NCBI GenBank assembly: GCA_902384455.1
Contig: CABMCB010000051.1
Coordinates: forward strand, 1 to 39,017
Origin: an uncultured archaeon
GTDB lineage: Archaea; Altiarchaeota; Altiarchaeia; IMC4; SCGC-AAA252-I15
Direction of reading: 5' to 3'
Length of the DNA: 39,017 nucleotides
Shown here: piece by piece, positions 22,203-29,998 of the stretch
How positions within the stretch are numbered: the first letter of the stretch is position 1
Layout of the letters: each line of letters opens with the position of its first letter
Position numbers and translations under genes: made by a program
Notes under the pieces: model-generated
What the model was told of the DNA's origin: nothing
What the model saw: only the letters and a program-made list of their open reading frames with translations
Database searches by the model: none

Positions 22203-22790
22203 TTAATTTAAGCCTAAAAACCAGGCGGAAACGTAAGCTTCCACGAAAGCGGAGGCAAAAAGCAAAGGCAAAACCACAGTCGCATACCTCAACGCCGCCT
22301 TTTTCGCGGCCGCATAAGCGGAATCCCTACGCCTCAGCTTACGCGGCCGGATGACGGCCAACCAAAATCTAAGTGTTAGTTCGGCGGTGATGATGAGCGC
22401 CAGAACCTCGAGGAAGGCGTGCGGCAAAACTCCTCCCGCTATCTTCAACAGAGGCATGCCTTTGTCTGCGACAAGCCTTATGGCATAACCCACCACGAAT
22501 CCGTTGACTGCCAACAGCAGCAGGGACATTCCAGGTACGATCAAACCCGCCGCGCCAATGACCAACGTCGCCTTTATGTTTCTTGCGAAAATCCTAAGCG
22601 CATTCCAAAAAGGGTCATTCTGCCTGACCAGACCCTCATAAGCCTGCCCAAGTAAGCCGGAAACAAAGCCGGCGTAAGGAAACAAAGCAATACCCATAAA
22701 CACCGCGAAAACAAAGACTGCGGCGGGAACATGAAAAGTCCAGCCGTCGGCCGAAACTTTTTTTGCGGCCTCCTTTTTACTTGGACTCAT
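22203..22790 (-). CDS. SpoIIM/DUF95-like membrane protein
   Basis: 195 residues with about five membrane helices. The central part follows the DUF95/SpoIIM pattern: NPFW-type start of the segment (NDPFWNALRIFARNIKATL), then a Gly-rich helix, then LLLLAVNGFVVGYA, then the conserved PHAFLEVLALIITAEL with a membrane-embedded His and Glu. In many bacteria and archaea DUF95 genes neighbour MoxR, DUF58 and VWA genes, as here. The start overlaps the end of the zinc-ribbon gene by 14 bases, so the two are translationally coupled. SpoIIM itself is part of a sporulation peptidoglycan hydrolase complex, which is irrelevant in archaea; the general role is unknown. Confidence 0.85.
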   Translation of the reverse strand: MSPSKKEAAKKVSADGWTFHVPAAVFVFAVFMGIALFPYAGFVSGLLGQAYEGLVRQNDPFWNALRIFARNIKATLVIGAAGLIVPGMSLLLLAVNGFVVGYAIRLVADKGMPLLKIAGGVLPHAFLEVLALIITAELTLRFWLAVIRPRKLRRRDSAYAAAKKAALRYATVVLPLLFASAFVEAYVSAWFLGLN

Positions 22791-23289
22791 GGAAGAGCGT
22801 CAGGCCGCATGTTTCGCATATCGCGTTTTCGCTTATGTTCCCCGTGCCGCATTGCGGGCATATGCCGTATTCGGCCGCGAATTTCCTTTCTTCTGGAGCC
22901 TGCTTTTGAGCGAATGGAGACAGGAAGCTTGAAATCATCCGGCCTGTGTCGTATGTGATATTTCCTACGGCAGCTCCCGCTCCCATAACCAGTATGCCCG
23001 TTAGATTCCACATAAGAAGAAGCCACGCGAGAACCGCGACGTGAACAATGCTGCTTCCCGTGAACGCCCCGAAGTGATACAATGTCGCGGCAATCAAAAC
23101 GAAACCCAAAGCACCCGAAACAACGCCGTCAACGAAAGCGGCCTTAAGGCGTCCCTTACTCAAGTATCCGACGGCGAAACCGGCGGCTGCCGGGCCTGCA
23201 AGTGGGACCCAGTTTAATAGGGCGTATAGTCCGCTTCCCAGTGCTATGGTCGAAAGGCGGCGCAGGTGTGAAAAGATTTTTTCCTTCAT
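22777..23289 (-). CDS. Membrane protein with C-terminal zinc ribbon
   Basis: 170 residues. Three to four hydrophobic helices lie at about 12-45 and 55-110, Gly/Ala-rich as in the DUF5518-type archaeal membrane proteins. The C-terminal 30 residues form a zinc ribbon with CPQCG and CETCG. The Cys pairs lie on the cytoplasmic side if the N-terminus is cytoplasmic with four helices. A TATA-like TTTAAATATAG lies 22-32 bases before the ATG, fitting leaderless transcription. Function unknown. Confidence 0.75.
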   Translation of the reverse strand: MKEKIFSHLRRLSTIALGSGLYALLNWVPLAGPAAAGFAVGYLSKGRLKAAFVDGVVSGALGFVLIAATLYHFGAFTGSSIVHVAVLAWLLLMWNLTGILVMGAGAAVGNITYDTGRMISSFLSPFAQKQAPEERKFAAEYGICPQCGTGNISENAICETCGLTLFHESK

Positions 23290-23310
23290 TTAGAGCCCAA
23301 AACCGTGGAA

Positions 23311-23321
23311 ACTATATTTAA
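23311..23321 (-). promoter_or_regulatory. TATA-like box for the zinc-ribbon membrane gene
   Basis: On the minus strand TTTAAATATAG lies 22-32 bases ahead of the ATG at 23289, the spacing of a leaderless archaeal promoter. Confidence 0.5.
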
Positions 23322-23326
23322 AACGA

Positions 23327-23334
23327 TTTATAAA
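23327..23334 (+). promoter_or_regulatory. TATA box for gar1-tfb
   Basis: TTTATAAA lies 31-38 bases ahead of the gar1 ATG, giving a leader of around ten bases. A second AT-rich stretch (TTATATA, 23349-23355) is too close to the start to be the main TATA box. Confidence 0.5.
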
Positions 23335-23364
23335 GGTGCAAGATACCCTTATATAGGATAACTC

Positions 23365-23613
23365 ATGGGCGGGGCCTCTTTTCTCGGTTTAGTCCATAGG
23401 AAAACAAGCCAAAACTTAGTCGTCCGTCTTTCTGTTCCCATACGCCCTGTTGCTCGCGCGAAGAAACTCATTGGCGCTCCCGCAAGAATAAACGGGCAAG
23501 TGATAGGCTCAATAATCGACATAATAGGGCCCGTAGAGCACCCTTACGTCGTAATTTCTATAAAAACCAGCGGCGCCGACATAAAAGAAGGCGCTTCAGT
23601 CCAGTTAAACTGA
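23365..23613 (+). CDS. gar1: H/ACA RNP protein Gar1
   Basis: 82 residues, the usual size of archaeal Gar1. The small beta-barrel is recognisable from PARINGQVIGSIIDIIGPVEHPYVVISI, matching the family pattern G-V-DI-GPV--PYV. Gar1 joins Cbf5, Nop10 and L7Ae in the box H/ACA complex that makes pseudouridine in rRNA, where it controls the thumb loop of Cbf5 and product release. The gar1-tfb pair is a recurrent archaeal gene neighbourhood, which supports the call. Confidence 0.9.
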   Translation: MGGASFLGLVHRKTSQNLVVRLSVPIRPVARAKKLIGAPARINGQVIGSIIDIIGPVEHPYVVISIKTSGADIKEGASVQLN

Positions 23614-23622
23614 CAACCCCCG

Positions 23623-24573
23623 ATGGCCACTAAAGAACGGCAGCCGGAGCAGGAAATAACCCTTAAAGAAGACGCTAAAATCTGCCCCGAATGCGGCACA
23701 ACCGACTTTATCACAGACTACAAGCACGGCGAAATCGTCTGCAAAAGATGCGGATACGTAGTAGAAGACCATCTCTACGACACCGGCCCCGAATGGCGCA
23801 GCTTCGACGAAGACCAGAAAAGCAAGCGCGCCAGAACGGGAGGCCCCGTGAAATTCGCCAAACTAAACAAAGGCCTTACCACTGAAATCGACCGCTATGA
23901 CCGCGACATACGCGGAGGAAGCATTCAGCCGGAAAGGAAAGCCCAGCTTTACCGCCTTAGGAAGTGGCAGCGCCGCAGTCGCATGAGCGACAGCGTGCAA
24001 CGCAACCTATCAATCGCCCTTCCCGAACTCGACCGCATGTGCGCCTACCTCAACATACCCAACAACCTAAAGGAAGAAGCCGCAATGTGGTACCGCAAAA
24101 CAGTCAACAAAGGACTGGTGCGTGGCCGAAGCATAGAAAGCGTCGTCGCAGCGATAATATACTACGTCACCCGCAAACATCACCAACCCAAGACTCTTGA
24201 GGAACTGGAGTCCGCAAGCGGAATACGCCAAAAAGACATAGGCCGAAGCTACCGATTCATATGCCGTCGCCTAGGCCTTAGGATGCCGGTCGCCTCCCCA
24301 ATAGACTACATACCCCGCTTCTCAAGCGAACTGGGACTTTCAGGAGAAACAGAAGCCAAAGCCATAGAGATACTTAAAAAAGCGCGTGAAAAAGGTGTGG
24401 CATCCGGACGAGGCCCAACTGGGGTGGCGGCCGCAGCAATATACCTTGCCGGCAAAATCACCAAAGACAAGAAGACTCAGAAGGGGATTGCAGGAAAGCT
24501 TGCCGGCGTCACAGAAGTCACAATCCGCAACCGATACGAGGAGATAGCGCGAGAACTTGGCATCGAAATCTAA
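23623..24573 (+). CDS. tfb: Transcription initiation factor B (TFB/TFIIB)
   Basis: 316 residues, full length. The N-terminal zinc ribbon has CPECG (21-25) and CKRCG (40-44). The B-reader/linker contains GPEWRSFDEDQKSKRARTGGP. Two cyclin repeats follow (about 115-210 and 215-310), the second ending with the VTEVTIRNRYEEI helix that contacts the BRE. It recruits RNA polymerase to TBP-bound TATA promoters like those noted in this window. It lies nine bases after gar1 in the same transcript. The tfb codons are ordinary for the window. Confidence 0.97.
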   Translation: MATKERQPEQEITLKEDAKICPECGTTDFITDYKHGEIVCKRCGYVVEDHLYDTGPEWRSFDEDQKSKRARTGGPVKFAKLNKGLTTEIDRYDRDIRGGSIQPERKAQLYRLRKWQRRSRMSDSVQRNLSIALPELDRMCAYLNIPNNLKEEAAMWYRKTVNKGLVRGRSIESVVAAIIYYVTRKHHQPKTLEELESASGIRQKDIGRSYRFICRRLGLRMPVASPIDYIPRFSSELGLSGETEAKAIEILKKAREKGVASGRGPTGVAAAAIYLAGKITKDKKTQKGIAGKLAGVTEVTIRNRYEEIARELGIEI

Positions 24574-24583
24574 TCCCCCAATG

Positions 24584-24590
24584 TTTTAAG
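24584..24590 (+). promoter_or_regulatory. TATA-like box for ribK
   Basis: TTTTAAG lies 24-30 bases before the ATG at 24614, fitting a leaderless transcript. Confidence 0.45.
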
Positions 24591-24613
24591 CATCCTCACC
24601 TCATTTTCTTCCG

Positions 24614-25267
24614 ATGCCATACGACCACCTTTTGACGGCGTTCGCCCGCATCCTGGATAGCCCTCACTCAAGCCGCGTAACTTCGACTGAGGAGTTGGGC
24701 CAGCTTTGGGGCGTAAGCCAGCAGACGGCAAGCAGGTACCTAAGCGAGCTGGAGCGCGAAGGACTTGTGGATAGGCGGCCTTCAGGCCGCAGGCAGTCTG
24801 TGGCTCTGACTCCTATTGGGGTATCAAAGCTTTCGTCTTTGCACGAGGAGTTGGCTAAGCTGTTCACATCCAAAGGCCAGTCCGCCAAGATTAAAGGCGC
24901 AGTCATAACCGGTTTAGGGGAAGGAGCATACTACGTGAAACAGTACGGTTCCCGCATAACGGCGGCCACGGGAATTGAGTCTTACCCCGGCACGTTCAAC
25001 CTGCGTTTCAGCAAGCCGGTTCAAAATTTTGGCCGCTTTGCCGGAAGCGTGATTGATGGTTTCGAGTCTGAGGGGCGCAAGTTCGGTAAAGTCTCAATCG
25101 CCAAGGCGGTTCTGTCCCACGAAGGCAGGAAAGTGAAGGCGTATCTTCTTATCCCTGAGCGCACCCACCACACAGACCAATTGGAGTTCGTGCACCAAAA
25201 GAATCTGCGCAAGGAACTTGGCGTCAAAGACGGAGACGAAGTCGAAGTGGAAATCGAAGGAAACTAA
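24614..25267 (+). CDS. ribK: CTP-dependent riboflavin kinase with N-terminal HTH
   Basis: 217 residues in two parts. Residues 1-90 are a winged helix (TEELGQLWGVSQQTASRYLS recognition region). Residues 93-217 are the archaeal riboflavin kinase domain with GLGEGAYYV (100-108) and the PGTFN motif (125-129); LRFSKP and the C-terminal KDGDEVEVEI strand complete it. The enzyme makes FMN from riboflavin using CTP, unlike bacterial RibF. The HTH fusion is common in archaea and may give flavin-dependent control of its own or neighbouring genes. The 3' end overlaps the convergent AMMECR1 gene by four bases. Confidence 0.95.
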   Translation: MPYDHLLTAFARILDSPHSSRVTSTEELGQLWGVSQQTASRYLSELEREGLVDRRPSGRRQSVALTPIGVSKLSSLHEELAKLFTSKGQSAKIKGAVITGLGEGAYYVKQYGSRITAATGIESYPGTFNLRFSKPVQNFGRFAGSVIDGFESEGRKFGKVSIAKAVLSHEGRKVKAYLLIPERTHHTDQLEFVHQKNLRKELGVKDGDEVEVEIEGN

Positions 25268-25866
25268 CGGAAGAGGTCTCTCTTCTTAACCTTGCCGCCC
25301 GGCGCAGTCTCATCGAAAACCTGCGCAGTGAAACTATACACCTTGACTTTGTCGCTCTTCATCCACGCGTCAGGCGGAAGACCCGCCTTAACGCAAGTGT
25401 GGTCAAGAAACTGCTTCGTGTTCCAACCCTGCTCGACCGGCACCTGAGGCAGAAGAAGACCCTTGAAAGCTCCGTACTCCACGATGAGGCCGTCTCTGCC
25501 TATGATTATTTCCGCAGGCAGTCCCCCCCTGTTTTTCACGTACATCTCATGGGCGGGAGTGAGAACCGAAACTTCAACCGCGATAGAGGGAAACTCGTCC
25601 GAAGTGACAGGCGGAAAACGAGGGTCATGGAAAGCTGCCGAAACCGCGCACTGCTGTATGCATTCTCCAAGCGGCATTATCGCCTCAGTGTATCCTATGC
25701 AGCCCCTAAGTTCGTCGTCGGGAACAGTGCGCAAAGTCACAAAGCACGCGCCCTTATCCCCAAATACTCCGTGCGACGGATGGTTGGGCAACTGCCGTCT
25801 GCTTAAAGCCGCCTCAATCACTCGTCGGGCGTAAACTACCGCTTCAGCGCCCTCCGCAAGATCCAC
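25264..25866 (-). CDS. AMMECR1 domain protein
   Basis: 200 residues, the usual archaeal length, with a GTG start three bases after the flavoprotein stop. The diagnostic LRGCIG motif is at 53-58. Other conserved pieces are SAAFHDPRFPPVTSDEFPSI and GRDGLIVEYGAFKGLLLPQV, followed by the WNTKQFLDHTC segment. AMMECR1 proteins are nearly universal in archaea and eukaryotes. The conserved surface Cys and His suggest catalysis, but no reaction is established. Likely co-transcribed with the flavoprotein. Confidence 0.94.
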   Translation of the reverse strand: MDLAEGAEAVVYARRVIEAALSRRQLPNHPSHGVFGDKGACFVTLRTVPDDELRGCIGYTEAIMPLGECIQQCAVSAAFHDPRFPPVTSDEFPSIAVEVSVLTPAHEMYVKNRGGLPAEIIIGRDGLIVEYGAFKGLLLPQVPVEQGWNTKQFLDHTCVKAGLPPDAWMKSDKVKVYSFTAQVFDETAPGGKVKKRDLFR

Positions 25867-25869
25867 CTT

Positions 25870-26394
25870 CTACTTTCCCCCGCCAGCTAATGCGGTAAAA
25901 ACAGCGTCAACTATGGATTCTTCGTCGGCCAGCTTCGCCTTGTTTTCTGCGATTCGCGGCTCGACAAAAATTACTCCCGCCTCCTTGAGCTTGCTGACGT
26001 TTGCGGCAAGGAAGGGGTTGTAGTACATTGAGATATCCATGGCGGGCACTACTATGATAGGGACTGAAGAACCTAATGCTACTGCCGCCATCGTTGTGAC
26101 CGGGGTGTCGTCTATGCCGTTTGCTATCTTGCCTATGGTGTCGGCTGTCGCAGGGCAGATAAGAAGAAGCTTCGCCTCCCCGCCGACTGAAAAATACTTC
26201 ACGTGCTCCATCTTCCCAGTAAGCTGAGTCACCACAGGGTTGCCTGAAGCCCACTCCAAAACGGGTTCGGCAATTGTGTGGCGGGCGCTCGAATTCAATG
26301 CCACAACCACGTTGAGGTCGCGCCTTACAAGCTCCCGCACAAGCTCAGGCACCTTGACTGCCGCAACACTGCCGCACACTCCGACGACAACCAT
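25870..26394 (-). CDS. HFCD-family flavoprotein (CoaC/Dfp half-like, AfpA/DmrX-like)
   Basis: 174 residues if it starts at MVVVGVCGSVAA (26394). ATG codons also exist at 26418 and 26424, but the family begins right at this Rossmann-like strand and a TATA-like box sits 29-37 bases upstream. Features: G-V-x-G-S-x-A-A at 5-12, a His at 64 (MEHVKYF) where the decarboxylase active His lies, PATADTIGKIANGIDD at 81-96, and PAMD at 117-120 in place of the usual PAMN. The clade binds FMN and includes the phosphopantothenoylcysteine decarboxylase half of Dfp and stand-alone archaeal electron-transfer flavoproteins. There is no CoaB domain. The Asn-to-Asp change makes decarboxylase activity uncertain. 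Confidence 0.8.
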   Translation of the reverse strand: MVVVGVCGSVAAVKVPELVRELVRRDLNVVVALNSSARHTIAEPVLEWASGNPVVTQLTGKMEHVKYFSVGGEAKLLLICPATADTIGKIANGIDDTPVTTMAAVALGSSVPIIVVPAMDISMYYNPFLAANVSKLKEAGVIFVEPRIAENKAKLADEESIVDAVFTALAGGGK

Positions 26395-26422
26395 CTTCTT
26401 TTGGCGTTCCTTATCCATTGTC

Positions 26423-26431
26423 ATTTAAAAC
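26423..26431 (-). promoter_or_regulatory. TATA-like box for the flavoprotein gene
   Basis: Minus-strand GTTTTAAAT lies 29-37 bases before the preferred ATG at 26394. It lies within the 41-base gap to nadA, so the two divergent promoters must overlap. Confidence 0.4.
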
Positions 26432-26435
26432 ATAC

Positions 26436-27386
26436 ATGGGGGTTAATATAACTGTGGACGAAGACGTTGCGGCCCTTTCCAAGGAAATTAAGGAACTTAG
26501 GAAGAGGCGTGACGCCGTAATACTCGCCCACAACTACCAGCGCCCTGAAGTGATGGACGTCGCCGACTACATAGGCGACAGCCTGGGACTATCCCGGCAG
26601 GCGGCTGCTACGGACGCTAAAGTCATAGTTTTCTGCGGCGTAGACTTCATGGCCGAAACCGCAAGCATACTTAATCCGGGCAAGACAGTCCTGCATCCTG
26701 AGGCAGTAAGAAGTTGCTGTCCTATGGCGATGATGCTTACTGAAGACCAGGTGGTTGAGGCGAGAAAGGCGCATCCAAGCGCCGAGTTCGTCCTATACAT
26801 AAACAGCCACGCTAAGGTGAAGACGTACGCCGACTGGATTTGCACAAGCGGCAACGTATTGGACGTGGTCAAGCAGACGAAGTCCAAGACCGTTTTGTTC
26901 GGGCCGGACAAAAACATGGCTTACTACATACAAAAGAGGGTGCCCGAAAAGCAGATAATCACGGTTCCTTCTTTCGGCTTATGCCCCACCCACCACTTAA
27001 TCACCGGCCAGGACGTTGAGGCGGCAAGGAAGGCGTATCCAAACGCACTCCTCGTGGTTCACCCTGAATGCAGGCCCGAAGTACAGGATGCGGCCGATGC
27101 TATAGCAAGCACGGAAGGCATAGTCGGCTTCTGCAAAAAAAGCGCGCATAAGGAATTCATCATAGGCACAGAAAACGGCACACTCTACCGATTAGGCAAG
27201 GAGATGCCCGGAAAGAAGTTTTATCCCCTCTCCCAAAAAACTTATTGCCCCACAATGAAATCAATAACGCTCACCAAAGTAAGGGACTCGCTAATCAACA
27301 TGCGGCCTGCGGTTTCTGTGCCCGATGAAATACGAGAGAAGGCGTTGATTCCGCTTAAGCGCATGATGGCGCTTCCCAAGCCGTAA
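26436..27386 (+). CDS. nadA: Quinolinate synthase NadA
   Basis: 316 residues from ATG 26436 (a TTG six codons earlier is less likely and overlaps the possible 5' end of the divergent gene). The three internal domains are seen as AHNYQRPEVMDVADYIGDSL (31-50), VHPECRPEVQDAADA, and the Cys ligands of the [4Fe-4S] cluster: C95 (CCPMAMM), C183 (GLCPTHH) and C271 (TYCPTMK). Their even spacing of 88 matches the family. It condenses iminoaspartate with dihydroxyacetone phosphate to quinolinate for de novo NAD synthesis. The nadB/aspartate dehydrogenase and nadC partners are not in this window. Confidence 0.97.
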   Translation: MGVNITVDEDVAALSKEIKELRKRRDAVILAHNYQRPEVMDVADYIGDSLGLSRQAAATDAKVIVFCGVDFMAETASILNPGKTVLHPEAVRSCCPMAMMLTEDQVVEARKAHPSAEFVLYINSHAKVKTYADWICTSGNVLDVVKQTKSKTVLFGPDKNMAYYIQKRVPEKQIITVPSFGLCPTHHLITGQDVEAARKAYPNALLVVHPECRPEVQDAADAIASTEGIVGFCKKSAHKEFIIGTENGTLYRLGKEMPGKKFYPLSQKTYCPTMKSITLTKVRDSLINMRPAVSVPDEIREKALIPLKRMMALPKP

Positions 27387-27398
27387 ACTTCCTGAAAA

Positions 27399-27812
27399 AT
27401 GAACCAACCTTACCGTAAACGAGCCGACTTCGAGCGGCAGTTGATTGGATTACTGTGGAAACACGGGTGGGCGGCCATGAGGGCTGCAGGCTCAGGTTCC
27501 ACCAAATGGAGTGTGCCGGACGTTTTGGCGGTGAAGAACGGCCGTGTTTTGGCTTTTGAGTGTAAGAGTACGACTAAGGACAGGTTGTCTCTTAAGGGTG
27601 CGGTTGAGGGGATTAAGGAGTTTTCGTATGTTTCTGGGGCGAAGACTTATCTTGCGGTTAAGTTCAATAGGGAGAAGCCGCGTTTTTACGACATAATCCA
27701 CCTTATTTTGGATGGGAATTACACTGTCAAGGACACTATGAAATATGAGACGCTGGAGACTGTTCTTGGAGTGCAGGGGACGCTAAAGGGGCATGAGGAG
27801 CCGGAAAATTAG
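27399..27812 (+). CDS. hjc: Holliday junction resolvase Hjc
   Basis: 137 residues. The nuclease core reads ADFERQLIGLLWKHGWAAMRAAGSGST - VPDVLAVKNGRVLAFECKS. It gives catalytic E12, the GSG loop, D41 and the E54-x-K56 pair of the archaeal Hjc/PD-(D/E)xK fold. It cuts four-way DNA junctions in recombination and fork repair. It follows nadA by 12 bases and its stop overlaps that of the convergent zinc-finger gene. Confidence 0.93.
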   Translation: MNQPYRKRADFERQLIGLLWKHGWAAMRAAGSGSTKWSVPDVLAVKNGRVLAFECKSTTKDRLSLKGAVEGIKEFSYVSGAKTYLAVKFNREKPRFYDIIHLILDGNYTVKDTMKYETLETVLGVQGTLKGHEEPEN

Positions 27813-28117
27813 AGGTTTCTCAGTTTTTCGGTCCAGTCATAGGCGGCTTTAGGGGAAAGGAGCACAAGTTTGACGCTTCCGCACGTGGGGCACCCGGTCG
27901 CGTCGCTTACGCAGTCTTCGCAGTGGATGCTTCCGCAGTTCTTGCAGTCGAAGAATGCGCGGCTGAAATTACGCTTGTTGAGGTCTTCGGGGTATGCGGT
28001 GACTGTCTCCCATTTGGCGCATCGTTCGCAGTCGGCTCTGACGAAAGAAACCTTGACTGAAGAGTCGACTCTTATGTTAGTCAGATTACCTGCGTCTTCA
28101 ACAACCGAGGCCATCAT
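27809..28117 (-). CDS. Small zinc-finger protein
   Basis: 102 residues if it starts at the ATG at 28117 (a second ATG follows immediately). Longer in-frame starts would run into argS, whereas a TATA-like CTTAAATATG lies about 25 bases before 28117, pointing to leaderless transcription. Cys pairs CERC, CKNCG, CEDC and CPTCG indicate two zinc-binding ribbons or knuckles, the second pair resembling a rubredoxin-like or double zinc ribbon. The N-terminal part (NLTNIRVDSSVKVSFV) is a short beta segment. Function unknown; such proteins often bind RNA or serve as adaptors. Confidence 0.7.
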   Translation of the reverse strand: MMASVVEDAGNLTNIRVDSSVKVSFVRADCERCAKWETVTAYPEDLNKRNFSRAFFDCKNCGSIHCEDCVSDATGCPTCGSVKLVLLSPKAAYDWTEKLRNL

Positions 28118-28138
28118 AGTAATTATTGAACAATACTC

Positions 28139-28146
28139 ATATTTAA
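28139..28146 (-). promoter_or_regulatory. TATA box for the zinc-finger gene
   Basis: Minus-strand TTAAATAT is centred about 25 bases before the ATG at 28117. It lies just ahead of the argS stop codon, in the few bases after the argS 3' end. Confidence 0.45.
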
Positions 28147-28151
28147 GCGTT

Positions 28152-29861
28152 TCACATCTTTTGTGGCGCCGCAATGCCCAGCAAATCAAGCGCAGCCGTC
28201 AGCACAGTAAGCACCGCCTCAACGGTAAGTAACCTGCGTTCACGCACATCGGGCGCAGCATCCAAAACAGGACACTCCTTGTAGAACCGGCTGTACAACG
28301 AAGCCAACCTGTAAGCATACTGCGCTACTAAGTCCGGCCGCCTTTTTTCCGCCGCAGACGCGACTTCCATAGGGAAGAGGCTTAACTGCTTTATGAGTTC
28401 TTTCTCCTGTTGCGTCAGGTCGTAGCTTAATGCGTCGTAGTCCATGTTCTGCCTGACGTCAGCTTTCTCCAGTATCCGGCGGCTTCTTGCGCAGGCGTAC
28501 TGGATGTAAGGCGCTGAGTCTCCGTCGAAACTCAATGCTTCATCCCACTTGAAGCTTATGGGCTTGTTGGGGTTCTGCCTGACAAGATGATACTTAACTG
28601 CGCCGACCCCTATCAGAGAAGCGTCATCAACGTTTCCAATACCCCTCTTGCCAATTTCATCCGCCGCCTTGGCGTCCGCCTCATCCAAAAGCTGGTCGAC
28701 GCTTGCTATCTCTCCGCGGCGGGTGGAAAGGCCTGTTCCTTCGAAGTTTACGAAGCTGAAGTGGACGACTTCCATAGGAGTTGTGAAGTCGAAGACTTCT
28801 TTGAGTATGGTGGTGAGTTCCTTGAATTCAAGCTTGTGGTCTTCGCCCAACACGTTTATTATGCGGTCGCCGCGCGTCTTCTTGAACTGGTGGTAGGCGA
28901 TGTCGCGAGCCAAATAAACGCTTGTGCCGTCCTTGCGCGCAAGCACAGTCAAACCTCCGCCCTTCTCAATTCCAAACTCAGACAAATCCACGCCGAAACC
29001 AGTCTCGTTTTCAGCCGCAAAACGCGTCGTTTTGACCTTGTCGAGGACTTCTTTGACTGCGCCTGACGTCAAGTACTGGCTTTCGAAGTCGAATGCGTCA
29101 AAGACAAAGCCCATCCTGTTGAAGCTTTTTTTCTGCCCCTCAAGACAAGTGTGGGCAACATTCGTTATGGCGGAAAGCGCTTTGCCGTCTCCTGCCTCCG
29201 CCTTCTGAATAAGCTCCTGAACATGCTTGGCGAATTCGGGGTCCGCCTCAAATTTGCGGTTGGCTGCGACGTACTGGAAGAACGTTTTGAAGTCCTCTTT
29301 GCCTGCGTACTTCTCATACTTTTTAATCAAGTCGGCGTCAGGCGCAATCTCCTCTTTTTTGGCCAAAGCAATCAACGCCATCTGCTTGCCCACGTCATTA
29401 ACGTAATAACGCGTCTCAACCCTGAAACCAGAGTAAGAAAGCACCCTTCTTAAGCTGTCGCCAATAACGCTGTTCCTAAGGCGGCCAACATGCACAGGCC
29501 CCGAAGGATTAACGCTCGTATGCTCCAAAACAACACGCTCCTCAGAATCAACAAGAGGCCTGCCATACTCTAAACCGCGCACTTTGACGTCCTTAAGAAC
29601 CGCCTTGGCGAAAACAGGGTAATTGAGTGTGAAATTGACGTACCCTCCTTCAGCGTGAACTGAAGCGACGAATCCGGCCGGATTTACCTTCTTTGCGGCC
29701 TCGTCTGCTATGTCCTGCGGCGGCTTCTTAAGTTCCTTAGATAGTCTGAACGCGAACGAAGCGGCGACGTCAGCGCGGGCGGACAAGCCGACTTCATCCT
29801 CCCTTACGTCGTACCCAGCCTCCCTTAAGGCCCTAACTACCTCCTCCAACGCCCGCTTCAT
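28152..29861 (-). CDS. argS: Arginyl-tRNA synthetase
   Basis: 569 residues. The N-terminal additional domain spans about 1-95. The class I motif reads EHTSVNPSGPVHVGRLRNSV (HVGR at 124-127, the form seen in many archaeal ArgRS). RYYVNDVGKQ follows, and LSTRRG (378-383) takes the place of KMSKS as in other ArgRS. The DALR anticodon-binding domain fills about 450-569 (AYRLASLYSRFYKECPVL). It charges tRNA-Arg. No frameshift or missing block is seen. It is divergent from the TPR/DUF835 gene. Confidence 0.96.
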   Translation of the reverse strand: MKRALEEVVRALREAGYDVREDEVGLSARADVAASFAFRLSKELKKPPQDIADEAAKKVNPAGFVASVHAEGGYVNFTLNYPVFAKAVLKDVKVRGLEYGRPLVDSEERVVLEHTSVNPSGPVHVGRLRNSVIGDSLRRVLSYSGFRVETRYYVNDVGKQMALIALAKKEEIAPDADLIKKYEKYAGKEDFKTFFQYVAANRKFEADPEFAKHVQELIQKAEAGDGKALSAITNVAHTCLEGQKKSFNRMGFVFDAFDFESQYLTSGAVKEVLDKVKTTRFAAENETGFGVDLSEFGIEKGGGLTVLARKDGTSVYLARDIAYHQFKKTRGDRIINVLGEDHKLEFKELTTILKEVFDFTTPMEVVHFSFVNFEGTGLSTRRGEIASVDQLLDEADAKAADEIGKRGIGNVDDASLIGVGAVKYHLVRQNPNKPISFKWDEALSFDGDSAPYIQYACARSRRILEKADVRQNMDYDALSYDLTQQEKELIKQLSLFPMEVASAAEKRRPDLVAQYAYRLASLYSRFYKECPVLDAAPDVRERRLLTVEAVLTVLTAALDLLGIAAPQKM

Positions 29862-29998
29862 TATGGTCGTATATTCTCAGAAGCCACATAATAATATGCG
29901 TCCAGACGCCCTCCGCCAACGACTCCAGCAGCGCCGCTCACTTGGCCCTCAATAGGCCGATTTTAAGCAATGGCGGTCAATAAACCTTCAGTTGCCGC
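29862..29998. promoter_or_regulatory. Divergent promoter region argS / TPR protein
   Basis: 137 bases without a gene. For the plus strand TTTTAAG (29961-29967) lies 32-38 bases ahead of the ATG at 29999. For argS the minus-strand CATATTATTATG (29887-29898) lies about 26-37 bases ahead of its ATG. Nothing else stands out. Confidence 0.45.

Noticed and set aside
22203..22790. Evidence of sporulation
   Set aside because: DUF95 is widespread in non-sporulating organisms; the family name only reflects the first described member.
23365..24573. gar1-tfb adjacency as a novel link between pseudouridylation and transcription
   Set aside because: This neighbourhood is a known recurrent archaeal arrangement.
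29483..29494. Arg in place of His in the argS HIGH motif (HVGR) as a sign of inactivity
   Set aside because: HVGR/HIGR is, as I recall, a common form in archaeal ArgRS; the rest of the enzyme is intact.
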